The notes under the pieces are model-generated. The model searched no databases. It was given only the letters and a program-made list of their open reading frames with translations, and was not told where the DNA came from. Made by a program: the position numbers and the translations under genes. Below, one piece after another: positions 1-11,232 of a DNA stretch of 64,000 bases. Numbering within the stretch: position 1 is the first letter of the stretch; each line of letters opens with the position of its first letter. The DNA comes from Crotalaria pallida. Its lineage: Eukaryota > Streptophyta > Magnoliopsida > Fabales > Fabaceae. Location: the NCBI GenBank assembly GCA_037953625.1, contig CM075656.1:85083001-85147000 (forward strand). The letters run 5' to 3'.

Positions 1-755
1 CAAAGGTGGTAATGGCGGTGGGCGATGGCAGATGGAGGCGTGACTGTGCATGGCATTCATGACAGTGAACACATTGATCTTATTTTGTTTTATACAACAC
101 CTCAGGTTCATTATTTCTTTTCTTTTTTTTTTTTTACCAAACTAAAGTAGTGCTTGCATTGTGAAATGATCTAATTATTTCTCAATTGCCAATGTACGGT
201 TTTCCCTTGGTTTAAAATACATCACATTTTTCACTCACCTACAAATAGCGTGCTCAGAATCATGCTTCAAAACTCAAACCGATCAATAACTTCCTAGTGA
301 AGGTATTGATTACTTACATTTTATAGTTATGACTGGTCTCAGCTGTCCAATAACAGAAGCAGTTAGAAAGACTTTCACAAATTGACATTTAAAAATGATA
401 TATGACTTGTTGCTTTCCCTTAATTGTTCTTTTCACTTTTTTTCACTGTACCTCCCGTTCATTCTATTAGTTAAGTGTTGTGAATGAAGTCAATGTCCTC
501 ACTGTATTTTGCTCCTTTATTTGTTTACTCATTTTCTATTTGGTTCCTAGCTTGCTTGTGTTGATGTTCACTGTGAGGAAGCAAGTGATTAAAGCTATAA
601 ATGATATTATATTGACTATTCACTGCCATTGCATTTCTTCCTGGAGGTGCTATATTGTGGGATATTACACTGGCATATTTTATCTTTCTCTCTTAGTTAT
701 ATATTACTTTGCTCTTTTGCATTTGGAGCTAATATAATATTCTTAATTTGTTTAG

Positions 756-797
756 GACATGGAATCCATTGTGGAGACCATGATGCAGCAATTTCTT
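756..797 (+). pseudogene. PEX19: PEX19 exon stub (copy 1, 3'-truncated)
   Basis: A splice acceptor (tttgtttag) is followed by the first codons of the same PEX19 C-terminal exon seen complete at 3986, reading D-M-E-S-I-V-E-T-M-M-Q-Q. After about 40 bp the sequence departs into unrelated T-rich DNA. The rest of the exon is missing, so this is a dead fragment. It matters mainly as proof that the two copies share one capture event followed by a deletion in copy 1. Confidence 0.7.
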
Positions 798-1739
798 TTC
801 TTCTTAATTTGCTCTTTTTTTTTTTAGGTGGTGAACTAACATCATATCTGATTGATAATAATTTAAGCAAATCTTCTATATCATATCTTCTATAGCAAAA
901 GTATATAGATAAAAGATCAAATAATAGATAAAGATAAATTTTTAATAACTTAGATAATATTTGACTATCAGCGTATAATACTAACAGCAATTTGGTATTT
1001 AGAAAAAACTAACAACAAAAATTACTATCAGCGTATAATACCAAGGAGTATTCATCAGCGTATCGTTTTTTTTTTTTTAATGGTAGAACAACGGGGCTAA
1101 GCCCAACAACAAAAACTACTAAAAGAAAAAACTACTTATAAACTAAATCACGTGGCCAGAATATTAGACTCCTTTGTTCAGATGAATACTCCGAATGCTA
1201 ATCCATAGGATGCTCATAATAATATACTCCTTTGTTCAGATGAAGACTCCTTTGTTCAATCGTTTTTTTAATTTGACTAACATCATATCTGATTGATAAT
1301 AATTTAGGCAAATCTTTTATATCATATCTTTTTCATACATTGGAATGTTTCATATTATAATTTTTAAGTCCTATTTTATAAGAAAAGATGCAACCCTATT
1401 ATGATTTTGTTTCAACTAAAGATAATCATAATTTAATTGATATTAGATCAGTTTATGTTTATAAATTAACTTAGTACGTTTTTGATTAACAAAATAAGTG
1501 GCGCTCATTGAAAAAAAATTTGATAAAATAAGTGGCAATTAAAAAAATAAAAAGGTATTGGCAATGATAAAATCATTGACCTCCATGTACTTGTAAAGTT
1601 ATCTAACCACTAGACCATTTGTTTATGTTGTGTTTATAATTTGTAATCCTTATTTTTATAGCAGTTACAAAAAAATAAAAAAATAAAATTAAAAATCCTA
1701 AACAGATGTTGCAGAACCATTGTCCTCCTACTTGAGAAA

Positions 1740-2062
1740 CCCTAATCACAAAGCGGCGGCGGCCCAAGAGACAACTCCCCAGACCAGCACCGCCGCCGCC
1801 GAGTCACCCCAATATACCACCAACCGCTCCGGCTGCAAGGTTCGACGGTTCCACAACCGGAAGAAGAAGAGGCGGCAGCGAATGGAGGCAAACGAAGACG
1901 GGAGGGAACACGGCGGCGCGAGAGGGAAGCGAACGGGGAAATACAACGGCGGCGCGAGAGGCAGCGAACGGACACCGGAGACGGGGAGAGAACGCGGCAG
2001 CGCGAGAGGCATCAAACGGAGACGACGGGAAGGAGGAGAGACGGTGGAGAGGCATCAATGAA
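1740..2062 (+). repeat. GC-rich minisatellite-like block, copy 1
   Basis: A GC-rich, purine-rich block inside AT-rich DNA. It is made of degenerate short repeats around the words gcgaacgg, agacgg and gcggcgcgag. It gives long Arg-rich or Ala-rich reading frames in several frames on both strands, which is expected of such composition, and I do not treat any of them as a gene. The flanking minus-strand words (ending in agggtttctcaag) could be the captured 5' leader of a host gene. Confidence 0.55.
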
Positions 2063-2404
2063 GAAGATGAACATATGGAGGAGGATGAGACCGGACGAAG
2101 AAGATGAACATATGGAGTTGAGGCATGAGAATAATTGCAACCATCAGAGACTATCAAGATGAACATATGAAAAGAGACTATTAGAGATTTTTATTTTTTT
2201 TTTAATTTGAAATTAAATTATTTTGGTTAACTATGGTTAAGTTAAAATTTTTAAAAAATTGCAAAATAATCCTTAGTGTATAATAGGTAAGCAAACACCT
2301 CATATGCCAACTACATTTCAAAATCCTACATGTCCTATTTTGATTAGTCCATGTGTAGATGACATGAATGACATTCAAAATATAATTGACATCAAAGCAA
2401 AACC

Positions 2405-3298
2405 CACATATTAGCTTTCATGCCTTCTAGTGAGGGAAGGCATCAATGCCAATCCATTTGGACCATTTATAAATTGACATTTGTATAATTTTTACACGAT
2501 CATCATCTTATGTGTCATCTTATGTGTCATACTTAAGGATTAATTTGCAAATTTTTAAACTTAAAACTTAATCATGGTTAAAAATAAAAAATAAATAAAA
2601 TAAATAAAAAACTAACCTAATCCTAATCCTAATCTAACAAGTTTACAGCCCTAATTCTAACATTCTCATTTCCATTTGCTGCATTTGCTGCGAGAGAGAG
2701 AAGAAGCAGCGGGAGAGAAGAAGCCGCTCGAAGAACAAATTCCAGCCGCCCCATCATCGTCCCTGCCCCGTCGCCGCCCCATCACCGTCTCCGCTCCATC
2801 ACCGTCGCCGCTCCACTCACCGTCGCTGCTCCAGCCGCTCCAGCCGTCGCGAGGGAAGAAGCCCCGCCGTTCCCCTCCGCTCCAGCCCTTACGCGATTAG
2901 CAGCCCCGCCGTTCCCATTTCCCTGTCGCGATAAGCCACCGTCGTCTCTACTGCTGTCCCGCTCCACCGTTTTGTTCTCACTGTGCTGACGCTGTGTCCA
3001 CTGTCATCTGGTCGAGGGCTTCATTTGGTGCTGCCATCACTGTTCCTTCAGGTACTTAGACTTTAAGAGTACTAAGAGTATCACTAGTCCATAACACATC
3101 TCTCTGTATTTAAAACTTTATTTTTCTTTTACTTTAAGAGTGCTTTATGCTTTAGAAGTATATGTTGTTGCATTTTTATGACTTAACTTTTGGTATTTTC
3201 TCAGTTTGCACGAATTCAGTTTATCCAAGATTTTGGCATATATTTTTCAGATTAAAATGCCTAAGAGAACTTGGTAATCATGTCAAGTATTTGCTCCA
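2405..3298. other. Spacer between the two PEX19 copies
   Basis: Nothing that I can call a gene. The part at about 2490-2590 is roughly an inverted copy of about 2220-2290 (both contain the phrase for aaatttgcaaaataatcctta in opposite orientation), suggesting a terminal-inverted-repeat element. A GC-rich, CCG/CTC-rich block at 2676-2985 gives a low-complexity Pro/Ser/Arg frame. It ends in a possible splice donor (ttcag|gtacttag, near 3049) and is followed by intron-like T-rich DNA. It could be a captured 5' exon or leader, but I do not recognise it. Confidence 0.4.
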
Positions 3299-3985
3299 AT
3301 GAACACATTGATCTTATTTTGTTTTATACAACACCTCAGGTTCATTATTTCTTTTCTTTTTTTTTTTACCAAACTAAAGTAGTGCTTGCATTGTGAAATG
3401 ATCTAATTATTTCTCAATTGCCAATGTACTGTTTTCCCTTGGTTTAAAATACATCACATTTTTCACTCACCTACAAATAGCGTGCTCAGAATCATGCTTC
3501 AAAACTCAAACCGATCAATAACTTCCTAGTGAAGGTATTGATTACTTACATTTTATAGTTATGACTGGTCTCAGCTGTCCAATAACAGAAGCAGTTAGAA
3601 AGACTTTCACAAATTGACATTTAAAAATGATATATGACTTGTTGCTTTTCCTTAATTGTTCTTTTCACTTTTTTTCACTGTACCTCACGTTCATTCTATT
3701 AGTTAAGTGTTGTGAATGAAGTCAATGTCCTCACTGTATTTTGCTCCTTTATTTGTTTACTCATTTTCTATTTGGTTCCTAGCTTGCTTGTGTTGATGTT
3801 CACTGTGAGGAAGCAAGTGATTAAAGCTATAAATGATATTATATTGACTATTCACTGCCATTGCATTTCTTCCTGGAGGTGCTATAATGTGGGATAATAC
3901 ACTGGCATATTTTATCTTTCTCTCTTAGTTATATATTACTTTGCTCTTTTGCATTTGGAGCTAATAATATTCTTAATTTGTTTAG

Positions 3986-4327
3986 GACATGGAATCCATT
4001 GTGGAGACCATGATGCAGCAACTTCTGTCCAAGGAGATTCTTCATGAACCAATGAAGGAAATAGGAGAAAGATATCCTAAGTGGTTGGAAGAGCACAAAA
4101 ACAGCTTAAGCAAAGAAGAATATGAACGTTACTCACACCAGTATGAGTTGATACGGAATCTTAATGAAGTTTATGAAAATGATTCTCAAAACTTCAACAA
4201 GATTATTGACCTCATGCATAAAATGCAAGAATGTGGACAACCACCAAATGATTTTGTCCAAGAGCTTGCTCCTGATTTCCATGATTATCTTTTTATAATA
4301 AATACAATATCTAAGCTGATGCGTTAA
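3986..4327 (+). pseudogene. PEX19: PEX19 C-terminal exon fragment (peroxin-19)
   Basis: The frame begins right after a splice acceptor (tttgtttag) and reads D-M-E-S-I-V-E-T-M-M-Q-Q-L-L. It continues through the conserved C-terminal helical domain of PEX19, the cytosolic receptor and chaperone that brings membrane proteins to peroxisomes. The stretches LHEPMKEIGERYPKWLEEHK, YERYSHQYELIRNLNEVYE and MQECGQPPNDFVQELAPDF are clear family signatures. After ELAPDF the sequence diverges into about 18 unrelated residues and a stop (TAA at 4325). The usual end, including the C-terminal CaaX prenylation box of plant PEX19, is therefore missing, as are the N-terminal exons with the PEX3-binding helix. 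About 100 bases of near-perfect reading frame suggest recent capture. An internal ATG (3989) would give 112 residues. I regard it as a captured gene fragment, not a working peroxin. Confidence 0.85.
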
Positions 4328-4454
4328 TTAGGTTTCCCCTCTACCTTATAAAAGTTGATGAACACCCATTTGCCTCCTTAAGTTTTGGTGTCCTTATTAT
4401 TTCCATCATTATCCAGGTAGATTTTTAGGGTAGGACAAAAAGTAAATTAAATTA

Positions 4455-5235
4455 AATTGAGAATAATTTAAGCAAATCTTCTATATCATATCTTCTATAG
4501 CAAAAATATATAGATAAAAGATCAATTAATAGATAAAGATAAATTTTTAATAACTTAGATAATATTTGACTATCAGCGTATAATACTAACAGCAATTTGG
4601 TATTTAGAAAAAACTAACAACAAAAATTACTATCAGCGTATAATACCAAGGAGTATTCATCAGCGTATCGTTTTTTTTTTATGGTAGAACAACGGGGCTA
4701 AGCCCACCAACAACAAAAATTACTAAAAGAAAAAACTACTTATAAACTAAATCACGTGGCCAGAATATTAGACTCCTTTGTTCAGATGAATACTCCGAAT
4801 GCTAATCCATAGGATGCTCATAATAATAGACTCCTTTGTTCAGATGAAGACTCCTTTGTTCAATCGTTTTTTTAATTTGACTAACAGCATATCTGATTGA
4901 TAATAATTTAAGCAAATCTTTTATATCATATCTTTTTCATACATTGGAATCTTTTTCATAAATATTAGATCAGTTTATGTTTATAAATTAACTTAGTACA
5001 TTTTTGGTTAACAAAATAAGTGGCGCTCATTGAAAAAAAATTTGATAAAATAAGTGGCAATTAAAAAAATAAAAAGGTATTGGCAAAGATTGAACCATTG
5101 ACCTCCATGTACTTGTAAAGTTATCTAACCACTATACCATTTGTTGATGTTGTGTTTATAATTTGTAATCCTTAATTTTATAGCATTTACAAAAAAAAAT
5201 AAAAATAAAAATCCTAAACAGATACTGCAGAACCA
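4455..5235. repeat. AT-rich part of duplicated segment, copy 2
   Basis: Matches about 860-1735 of copy 1, with small indels and a missing piece near 4950. It contains internally repeated phrases: tatcagcgtataatacc occurs twice, and gactcctttgttcagatgaa occurs two or three times. No coding sequence is visible. Confidence 0.6.
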
Positions 5236-5646
5236 TTGTCCTCCTACTTGAGAAACCCTAATCACAATAGGCCAACATGTATTGCGGCGGCGGCCCAAGA
5301 GGCAACTCCCCAGACCAGCACCGCCGCCGCCGTCACCCAAATATACCACCAACCGCTCCGGTTGCAAGGTTCGACGGTTCCACAACCGGAAGAAGAAGAA
5401 GAGGCGGCAGCGAATGGAGGCGAACGGAGACGGGAGAGAACGCGGCGGCGCGAGAGGGAAGCGAACGGGGAAGCGAACGGCGCGAGAGGAAAGCGAACAG
5501 ATGGGAAGCGAACGGAGACGGCGAGAGAACGCGGCGGCGCGAGAGGCAGCGAACGGACACCGGAGACGGGAAGAGAACGTGGCTGCGCGAGAGGCATCAA
5601 ACGGAGACGGCGGGAAGGAGGAGAGACGGTGGAGAGGCATCAATGA
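5236..5646 (+). repeat. GC-rich minisatellite-like block, copy 2
   Basis: Counterpart of 1740-2062, longer by added repeat units (gcgaacgg, agacgg, gagagaacgcggcggcgcg). Arg-rich and Ser/Pro-rich frames overlap on both strands, and their mutual overlap argues against any being real. The length difference between copies is what slippage in a minisatellite would give. Confidence 0.55.
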
Positions 5647-6207
5647 AGAAGATGAACATATGGAGGAGGATGAGATCATGACGAAGAAGATGAACATATG
5701 GAGTAGAGGCATGAGAATAATTGCAACTATCAGAGACTATAAGAACATATGAAGAAGATGAACATATGAAAAGAGACTATCAGAGATTTTTATTTTTTTT
5801 TAATTTGAAATTAAATTATTTTGGTTAACTATGGTTGAGTTAAAATTTTTAAAAAATTGCAAAATAATCCTTAGTGTATAACAGCTAAGCAAACACCTCA
5901 TATGCCAACTACATTTCAAAATCCTACATGTCCTATTTTGATTAGTCCATGTGTAAATGGCATGAATGTCATTCAAAATATAATTGGCATCAAAGCAAAA
6001 CCTGAAACACAATTTTTAACTAAATCAACTAAAAAATAGTTAATTTGTAAGTAATTTTGTCATTCCCAAAATACCCTAAACTGTTTTGCATGATCATAAA
6101 ACTACCAAGAGCAGTTGAAAAAAATAAAAAAACAAAATAACTGTTCGGCATGAATTTGAATTTAATAATTTTTTCACCTTTCAATCAACAAAAATCAAAG
6201 GTTACCG

Positions 6208-6238
6208 GCCCATGCAATCGCACGGGCATAGATACTAG
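6208..6238 (+). other. Helitron-type 3' terminus (plus orientation)
   Basis: Imperfect hairpin with an 8-bp stem (gcccatgc / gcacgggc) and a 4-base loop, then atagata and the terminal CTAG followed by T. This matches the known Helitron end rule (hairpin about 10 bases before CTRR, insertion before T). Confidence 0.6.
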
Positions 6239-6382
6239 TAATAATAATATATAGTATTAGTGACAAAAATGCAACAAATGTAACGGTTTCCCACTAATCC
6301 TCTCACCGACCTTATGCAAGTTAGTTTTTTCTTGTCTGTCATTAGGGAGCAACCAACCTACACCTATAGCATTATTCTTTTA

Positions 6383-6409
6383 CTAGTTTTTAGCCCGTGC
6401 AATGCACGG
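6383..6409 (-). other. Helitron-type 3' terminus (minus orientation)
   Basis: Read on the minus strand this is a hairpin ccgtgc-att-gcacgg followed by gctaaaaa and CTAG, then T. The element it ends therefore extends rightward from 6383. Its 5' end was not found. The two termini at 6238 and 6383 point towards each other across only 145 bp. Confidence 0.55.
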
Positions 6410-9007
6410 ATTTGCATAATTGACTATTGGTTTGAAAATTATTCATAAATTAAATCTTTTTTTTTAAGTTGTCTTGATATTTTTCATTTAGCATGTTGTC
6501 GTTATCACCGAAATTGGTGATACTTGGTTTTCTTTTAATAGTTAATTAATAATGATCGTGTATTAAATTTGTCATATCAAATTAGTTTTATTTTATTAGT
6601 ATAGTTATAATAATGGAAGAAAAATTAAAGAACCTAAAGAAACTTGTCCTAATATGAGATACTTATAAGTCAACTCTAACTGAAAAAACATTTTTCAGAA
6701 TCGAAATAAATAGTCAAATCCAATTCAAGGAAAATTATTTAAAATCCTTAATAAGTAACATTATTCAACCATGCACGAAAAATAAATCTGAATGTAAGAG
6801 TGTGTAAGACTATGTATTAATTATTTTCCCCTTCTTTTTCGACTTTGTTTTTGAATATTGATTTGAGACATTTTCATCAGATAAATATTTTTATTTCTTT
6901 TTTGTTATGTCGTGTTATTTTTCACTCTCGTGCCTTTCTACACCTATTTCTATTGTCGTTTTTTAAATATACTGAGTTTGTTTATGTATACGTTGTTATT
7001 AACATCAGACAATTTATAGCTATCAGGTATGATTGATAGTTGTAAGAAATAATAGATTTTACTTTCCAATCGTGTTGTAAACTATAAAAAAGAACATGTT
7101 TCCAAACTCAAAATGAATTTAAGGGCGATTTGGATTTGTTTACTGTAAATGTGTATATAAGCCACATCAAAATTTTAAATGTAGATCACATTCATGTTTT
7201 AATTTTTCATATGCGTTAAGAAATTGTATTACTCAGAATTTGTGTTATAATTGTAATGTAGTTGTTTAATAAATATGTTATGTAAAACACATATGTTAAC
7301 TAAAAAACTACAACTTGAACATTAAACATGTAAATTATAAGAAGTTAATTGACATAAATTCTTAAGGGTGAAATTTCAAAAATCTAAGGTGATACTAATT
7401 GGTTTTAAGTATTGATGACATTTTTTTAAATTTTATATACATATACTTATGTAAACAACTAATTCATTGCATAACAGGAATATATACTTATCATTTTGAT
7501 TATGGTATACATTAACAATAATTATTACTTGTATGAGAATACGTTTTAGAAAACTTAATTCTTACTGGTAATGTACCTTATAGCAAGATAATTTTGTAAA
7601 AAATTTAAGGAATGAAGATTCAAATTTTAATACATAGAAGGCAACATTTTGGTACTTGGACGAAAGGGAAAATTCAAAAATTCATGTTTTAGTGAGAATG
7701 TAAAACTTACCGCAATAGAATAATTTTAAAGTTGTACAACATAATCATGAAGATGAAGAAGAATATTTGAATAAAACTGATTATGAAGAAACTGATTATG
7801 AAAACTATAAGAATAAAGTAGAAAAAAGAAAGGATAAAAAACATACAAAATGATAATGGACTGTTGAGATGGGGTAATAATTCTGAAACAGCTAATTGTT
7901 TCTCCTTGGTTTTAGTTTTTGTGGGTTAACATGGAATTAGAAGTTGGTTTTGTAGGTTAAGTTAGTTTTAAATTTTTGAGTTGTTTTATTGTCGTGTTTT
8001 TAATATATTAAGTACGTTTGTGTATACATTATTAGCAACAACGTGTAATTTATAGCTATCATGTATGATTAATAGTTGTATGAAATAATATATTATACTT
8101 TTCAATTGTTTTGTAAACTTCAAAACAGATCATGCTTAAAAAAATCATGCTTTAGTGAGAATCTAAAATTGACCGCAGTAGAAGAATTATTAATTTTTCA
8201 CCAAAAAAAATTATAGAATCATCAAGATGAAGAAGCACATATAATTCCATTTAGATGTACATATAAACAAACTTGCACCACTGATTGCAAGGACTTTGTG
8301 TTATAGACTTGGCAAGAAAACTTTATGAAGAAACCGATTATGGAAATCATAAGAATAAGTAGAAAGTAGAAAGAAAGGAAGAAGAATAATTACCTTGGTG
8401 TTAGCATGGGCATGACAGTGGAGAAAAACATCTACTTATATGATAAAGAATTCTTAAATATTTTAATTTGGTCATAAATTAGCATATGGACACCAATAAA
8501 GCCTGAGTAAATAAACCCCATAAAAATTAAATAGATTGCATACAATAATAAGTATTGCATGCATAGAAATAAAAGACTGAAAATGAAATGTGTAACAAAG
8601 ATTGGTAATGCACCTTCAAGAATATTTACTTGGAAGAAAATAGTAAGACATGAGAAGAATAGAAAAACAGAAATAAAACTAATTTGTAGCACTGGTTGCA
8701 AGGACTTTGTGTTATAGACTTGGCAAGAAAACCTTGTGAAAAACTGATTATGGAAACCGTAAGAATCATGTAGAAAGTAGAAAGGAAGGAAGAAGAATAA
8801 GTACCTTGGTGTTAGCATGGGCATCACAATGGAGAAAAACATCTACTGATATGAAAAGGAACTTCTTAATGAAGTTGGTTTTTATGTCTTAAGTTAGTTT
8901 TTTTATTTTGAAGTTAGTTTTTTTAGTTTTAAGTTGGTTTTTGGTACTTAAGAGAAAATGATTGCAACTTGTAACTTGCTTTTCAAAATTTAAATTTGAA
9001 TTGGGAC
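6410..9007. repeat. AT-rich region with nested direct repeats
   Basis: No gene. Direct repeats are visible. About 6953-7084 is repeated at 7989-8119 (shared phrases caatttatagctatca and gtatgatt). Phrases around 7682 recur at about 8150. A block of about 185 bp at 8274-8455 is repeated at 8684-8872 (shared phrase gcaaggactttgtgttatag and gttagcatgggcat). A weaker third copy lies near 7770-7830. This is probably the interior of the minus-oriented Helitron-like element. Confidence 0.6.
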
Positions 9008-9237
9008 ATGTGGATAGCTTCAAAAGCCATCATTCTCTAGCTTTTAATGTGGAGGCTTTATTTCAAAAAGGAGCATTTTGGAGGCTCCATTAGGACATCT
9101 TTTTATAATAAAAAGAAAGATTCTTTTACCTTTATTCCTTCTCACCGTCATTGAGGTGATGTATTCCTTTTTGTATATATTGCCACTTTTGGCACTCAAT
9201 AATGCAAGTAATCTTTTCATATTATCAAGGTTTTACA
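9008..9237 (+). mobile_element. Probable Ty1/copia 5' LTR (left limit uncertain)
   Basis: The right end is set by a terminal CA (9236-9237) three bases before a clear primer-binding site. The left end is a guess at a TG near 9008-9011. The interior has an AT-rich, TATA-like stretch (tttgtatatattgcc, 9170-9184), as expected for an LTR promoter. There is no matching 3' LTR in the window. Confidence 0.45.
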
Positions 9238-9240
9238 ATA

Positions 9241-9254
9241 TGGTATCAAAGCTC
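9241..9254 (+). other. Primer-binding site of truncated copia element
   Basis: TGGTATCAAAGCTC is the complement of the 3' end of initiator-methionine tRNA with a minor variant. This is the standard primer site of plant Ty1/copia elements and lies just after the LTR end. Confidence 0.8.
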
Positions 9255-9494
9255 TCACCTTGAGAGCTCTGCTGCGCCTTTTTTTCCTTTTCACTCTGAT
9301 AATGTTTTCCTGATCCTCTTTTCTTTTCCCTTTTCTTTGATCTCAGAATCCGAGCTCAGATTCCACACCTCTTCTGTGCTTAGAAATCAAGCACACCTTT
9401 CCTCTATTCCAGCCTTGAGTTCAGAAATCGAGCTCATTTTTTTTTACACTCTGAAGCTTAGAAAACAAGCTCAGATCTCCTCGCCATCTTGACT

Positions 9495-9824
9495 ATGGTA
9501 GATTTTGCTTCCACTGTTGGTGATGATGGTTCATCAGGAGCCAGTATCTTAAAGGATTCCCAAAATCCACTCAGTCCTTACTATCTACACCCTAGTGAGA
9601 GTCCGGGCGCAGTATTGGTTCCCACTCCCTTAGAAGGAGGGAACTACCACTCATGGAGCAGATCCATGAAGGGAGCCTTACTCTCAAAGAACAAGTACAA
9701 ATTTGTTGATGGTACTATCACAATGCCAGCACCTGATGAAGAGTTGTTTGATGCTTGGGAAAGATGCAATGTGATGGTGCTATCATGGATTACCAGATCT
9801 GTCTCAAGTCGTGAGTGTGCTTGA
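9495..9824 (+). pseudogene. Truncated Ty1/copia gag
   Basis: The open frame starts at ATG 9495. A non-ATG start two codons upstream is possible. It carries the N-terminal copia Gag signature: NPLSPYYLHPSESPGAVLV, then GGNYHSWSRSMKGALLSKNK, FVDG, and AWERCNVMVLSWI. These form the Gag N-terminal domain seen before UBN2-type Gag in plant copia polyproteins. Homology stops at about 9812, where the usual R-S-L-S-P is followed by unrelated residues and a stop. The zinc knuckle, protease, integrase, RT and RNase H are all absent. With the LTR and primer site this is the 5' end of an element whose rest has been deleted or replaced. Confidence 0.8.
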
Positions 9825-9829
9825 ATTTG

Positions 9830-10110
9830 AATGCTTCAATGTGGGTTTCATATAAGCCCATTTCGGGTCTGAGTCCGATGTCCACATCATCATCTGGATG
9901 ACAACTATTAATAATATTTTAAACACGTGGCATTTCTGATGTGGCATGTCATTTGCCATGTCAGCATTTAACGGGAAAATTTTAACGGCATGACTAAAAC
10001 CAAAATTTTAAAACTACTATAAACACTAGTCAAGGTCAAAAAAATTGTAGGGACTAAAATTAAAACAGCTCTAACTTTCAGGGACTAAAATTATAAATAA
10101 ACTGTTTTAT
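9830..10110. repeat. Dispersed 'gggactaaaa'-type repeat fragment
   Basis: Contains phrases such as gtggcatgtcatttgccatg, cagcatttaacggg and gggactaaaat twice. These are the style of wording seen in the terminal arms of the Mutator-like element at 26933-28225 (cacgtcagcaataacgg, gggactaaaatc). Only one half-arm is apparent here, so it is probably a truncated terminal-inverted-repeat element. Confidence 0.4.
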
Positions 10111-10782
10111 AAAATATAAATTATTGTTATTCAATTAGTTTGAGTAAAAAAAACATTTATTACATTAGAACCACGGGCGGAGCTGGGATTTCAACGTAAA
10201 GGTGTGGCGACTCGATGTATAATAACAAATTAATGTGCTATTCTCAAAACGTAGCTTTATTTATATCAAGTAAAGAAAGCTTGAATATATAATAAAGGTT
10301 ATTCGTATAGGAACTTTATGGAAAGACTTTTTCATATTATACAACAAGTTCCACCTCCCAAAAACTTTGATTCGATAATACATTACTTTCAAAAATAAAC
10401 GGTTGAGTACCTGTTTTGTACGTTCAGCGGAAACGATTTTCAAATGATTACTGTGGTTGTAATTGGAATAATTTTAAAGATCATATTAACTACACAACCA
10501 TAGCCCATATACATATATAAATAAAAACTCAGGTACTCAAGTATCAGAGATAAAAGTCGAGGTAGCAAAATATAAGGATACAGACCAGCAGATATAGAAT
10601 AACAACTCTCATAGACTCTCTCAACTATATACAGTATAATACAAGTCAAAATAAAAGAGTCCTCGAGAGCTGAGCCATGATCCACCCACGCTGATGTCTG
10701 ATCCCTGGTCTTCCAAAAGCTAAACACCACATCCTAACATGGTCCCCATACTGCACATACTAGCAACATAAACACCACATCA

Positions 10783-11232
10783 CTAACTGTCCGCAGCTGG
10801 CCCATCCACGTCCTCTACGGGGTCCTCCTCCTCCTCCTCGTCCGACACCACAGGGGTAGCAACGCGACGCACTGGCTCCGGGGAGGGTGCAAAGCGTACC
10901 CTGGTGGCCGGACCAGAACGAGGAGTGGCTGTAGCAATAGCCTCGTCAGAAGTAGAGGGACGTGTACGGGTGGCCGGGCGTCGGACACGTAAGTTATAAA
11001 AACGACGTCCATGATGTGGGGGTGGAGAACCAAAACGATAAGTATAAGCTGGTGGAATGTGCAGTATGTAGATCATGGGGATGCGAAGCCTACGAGGTCG
11101 CACGCGAGCAAGGGGGTTAGGATGACGAAAGATCACGTCAACCTCACCCTCAAACACCGCTCGGTGCTCCTCGTAGTCCCACACTCCTCTACGGAGTGGG
11201 CGTAACTCCACGTATGTCAGGTAACGAGCCAT
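10783..11232 (-). CDS. Hypothetical ORF inside an LTR-like region
   Basis: Unrecognised. On the minus strand a good splice acceptor (cccttgcag) ends at 11233, and the frame then reads through an ATG-initiated MARYLTYVELRPLRRGVWDY to a stop at 10783. A slightly longer frame starting at 11247 gives 154 residues. The first 90 residues are basic and look like a folded domain (EEHRAVFEGEVDVIFRHPNP, RLRIPMIYILHIPPAYTYRF). The tail is Pro/Arg/Thr-rich and then strongly acidic (DEEEEEDPVEDVDG). The local GC content is higher than its surroundings. It may be an accessory or captured exon of the surrounding retroelement. I have no function to offer. Confidence 0.35.
   Translation of the reverse strand: MARYLTYVELRPLRRGVWDYEEHRAVFEGEVDVIFRHPNPLARVRPRRLRIPMIYILHIPPAYTYRFGSPPPHHGRRFYNLRVRRPATRTRPSTSDEAIATATPRSGPATRVRFAPSPEPVRRVATPVVSDEEEEEDPVEDVDGPAADS

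Larger units (their letters stand above)
66..2404 (+). repeat. PEX19-bearing duplicated segment, copy 1
   Basis: This stretch aligns by eye with 3299-6003 through most of its length. Both start at the words gaacacattgatc and end near ggcatcaaagcaaaacc or a variant. The copies share the same intron-like sequence, the same PEX19 exon start, the same AT-rich middle and the same GC-rich Arg/Ala-coding block. Copy 1 has lost most of the PEX19 exon and the sequence after it (about 4032-4455 of copy 2 is replaced by roughly 65 bp). Scattered substitutions mean the duplication is not brand new. Copy 1 has no Helitron-like 3' end of its own after 2404, so it may be a truncated partial copy. Confidence 0.8.
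3299..6238 (+). mobile_element. Helitron-like element body with captured PEX19 fragment (copy 2)
   Basis: The second, fuller copy of the PEX19-bearing segment runs to about 6003. After a further 235 bp it reaches a canonical non-autonomous Helitron 3' end: a short hairpin (gcccatgc, loop aatc, gcacgggc at 6208-6227, one mismatch), then seven bases, then CTAG at 6235-6238 followed by T. No Rep/helicase gene is present, so it would be non-autonomous. The 5' terminus (TC) was not located, so the left limit given is only where the duplication starts. Gene-fragment capture is a known habit of plant Helitrons. Confidence 0.55.

Noticed and set aside
480..737. 85-residue hydrophobic frame, repeated as a shorter one at 3712-3897
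   Set aside because: Lies in the intron-like sequence before the PEX19 exon. One copy is shortened by a substitution, so there is no sign of constraint.
1742..2166. Several overlapping Arg/Ser/Pro-rich frames on both strands
   Set aside because: They come from the GC-rich repeated block, overlap one another in opposite strands, and their counterparts at 5125-5752 differ in length by repeat slippage.
8432..8842. 136-residue hydrophobic minus-strand frame
   Set aside because: Runs across the interval between two direct repeats in AT-rich DNA. Its Phe/Leu/Ile bias is compositional and no motif is seen.
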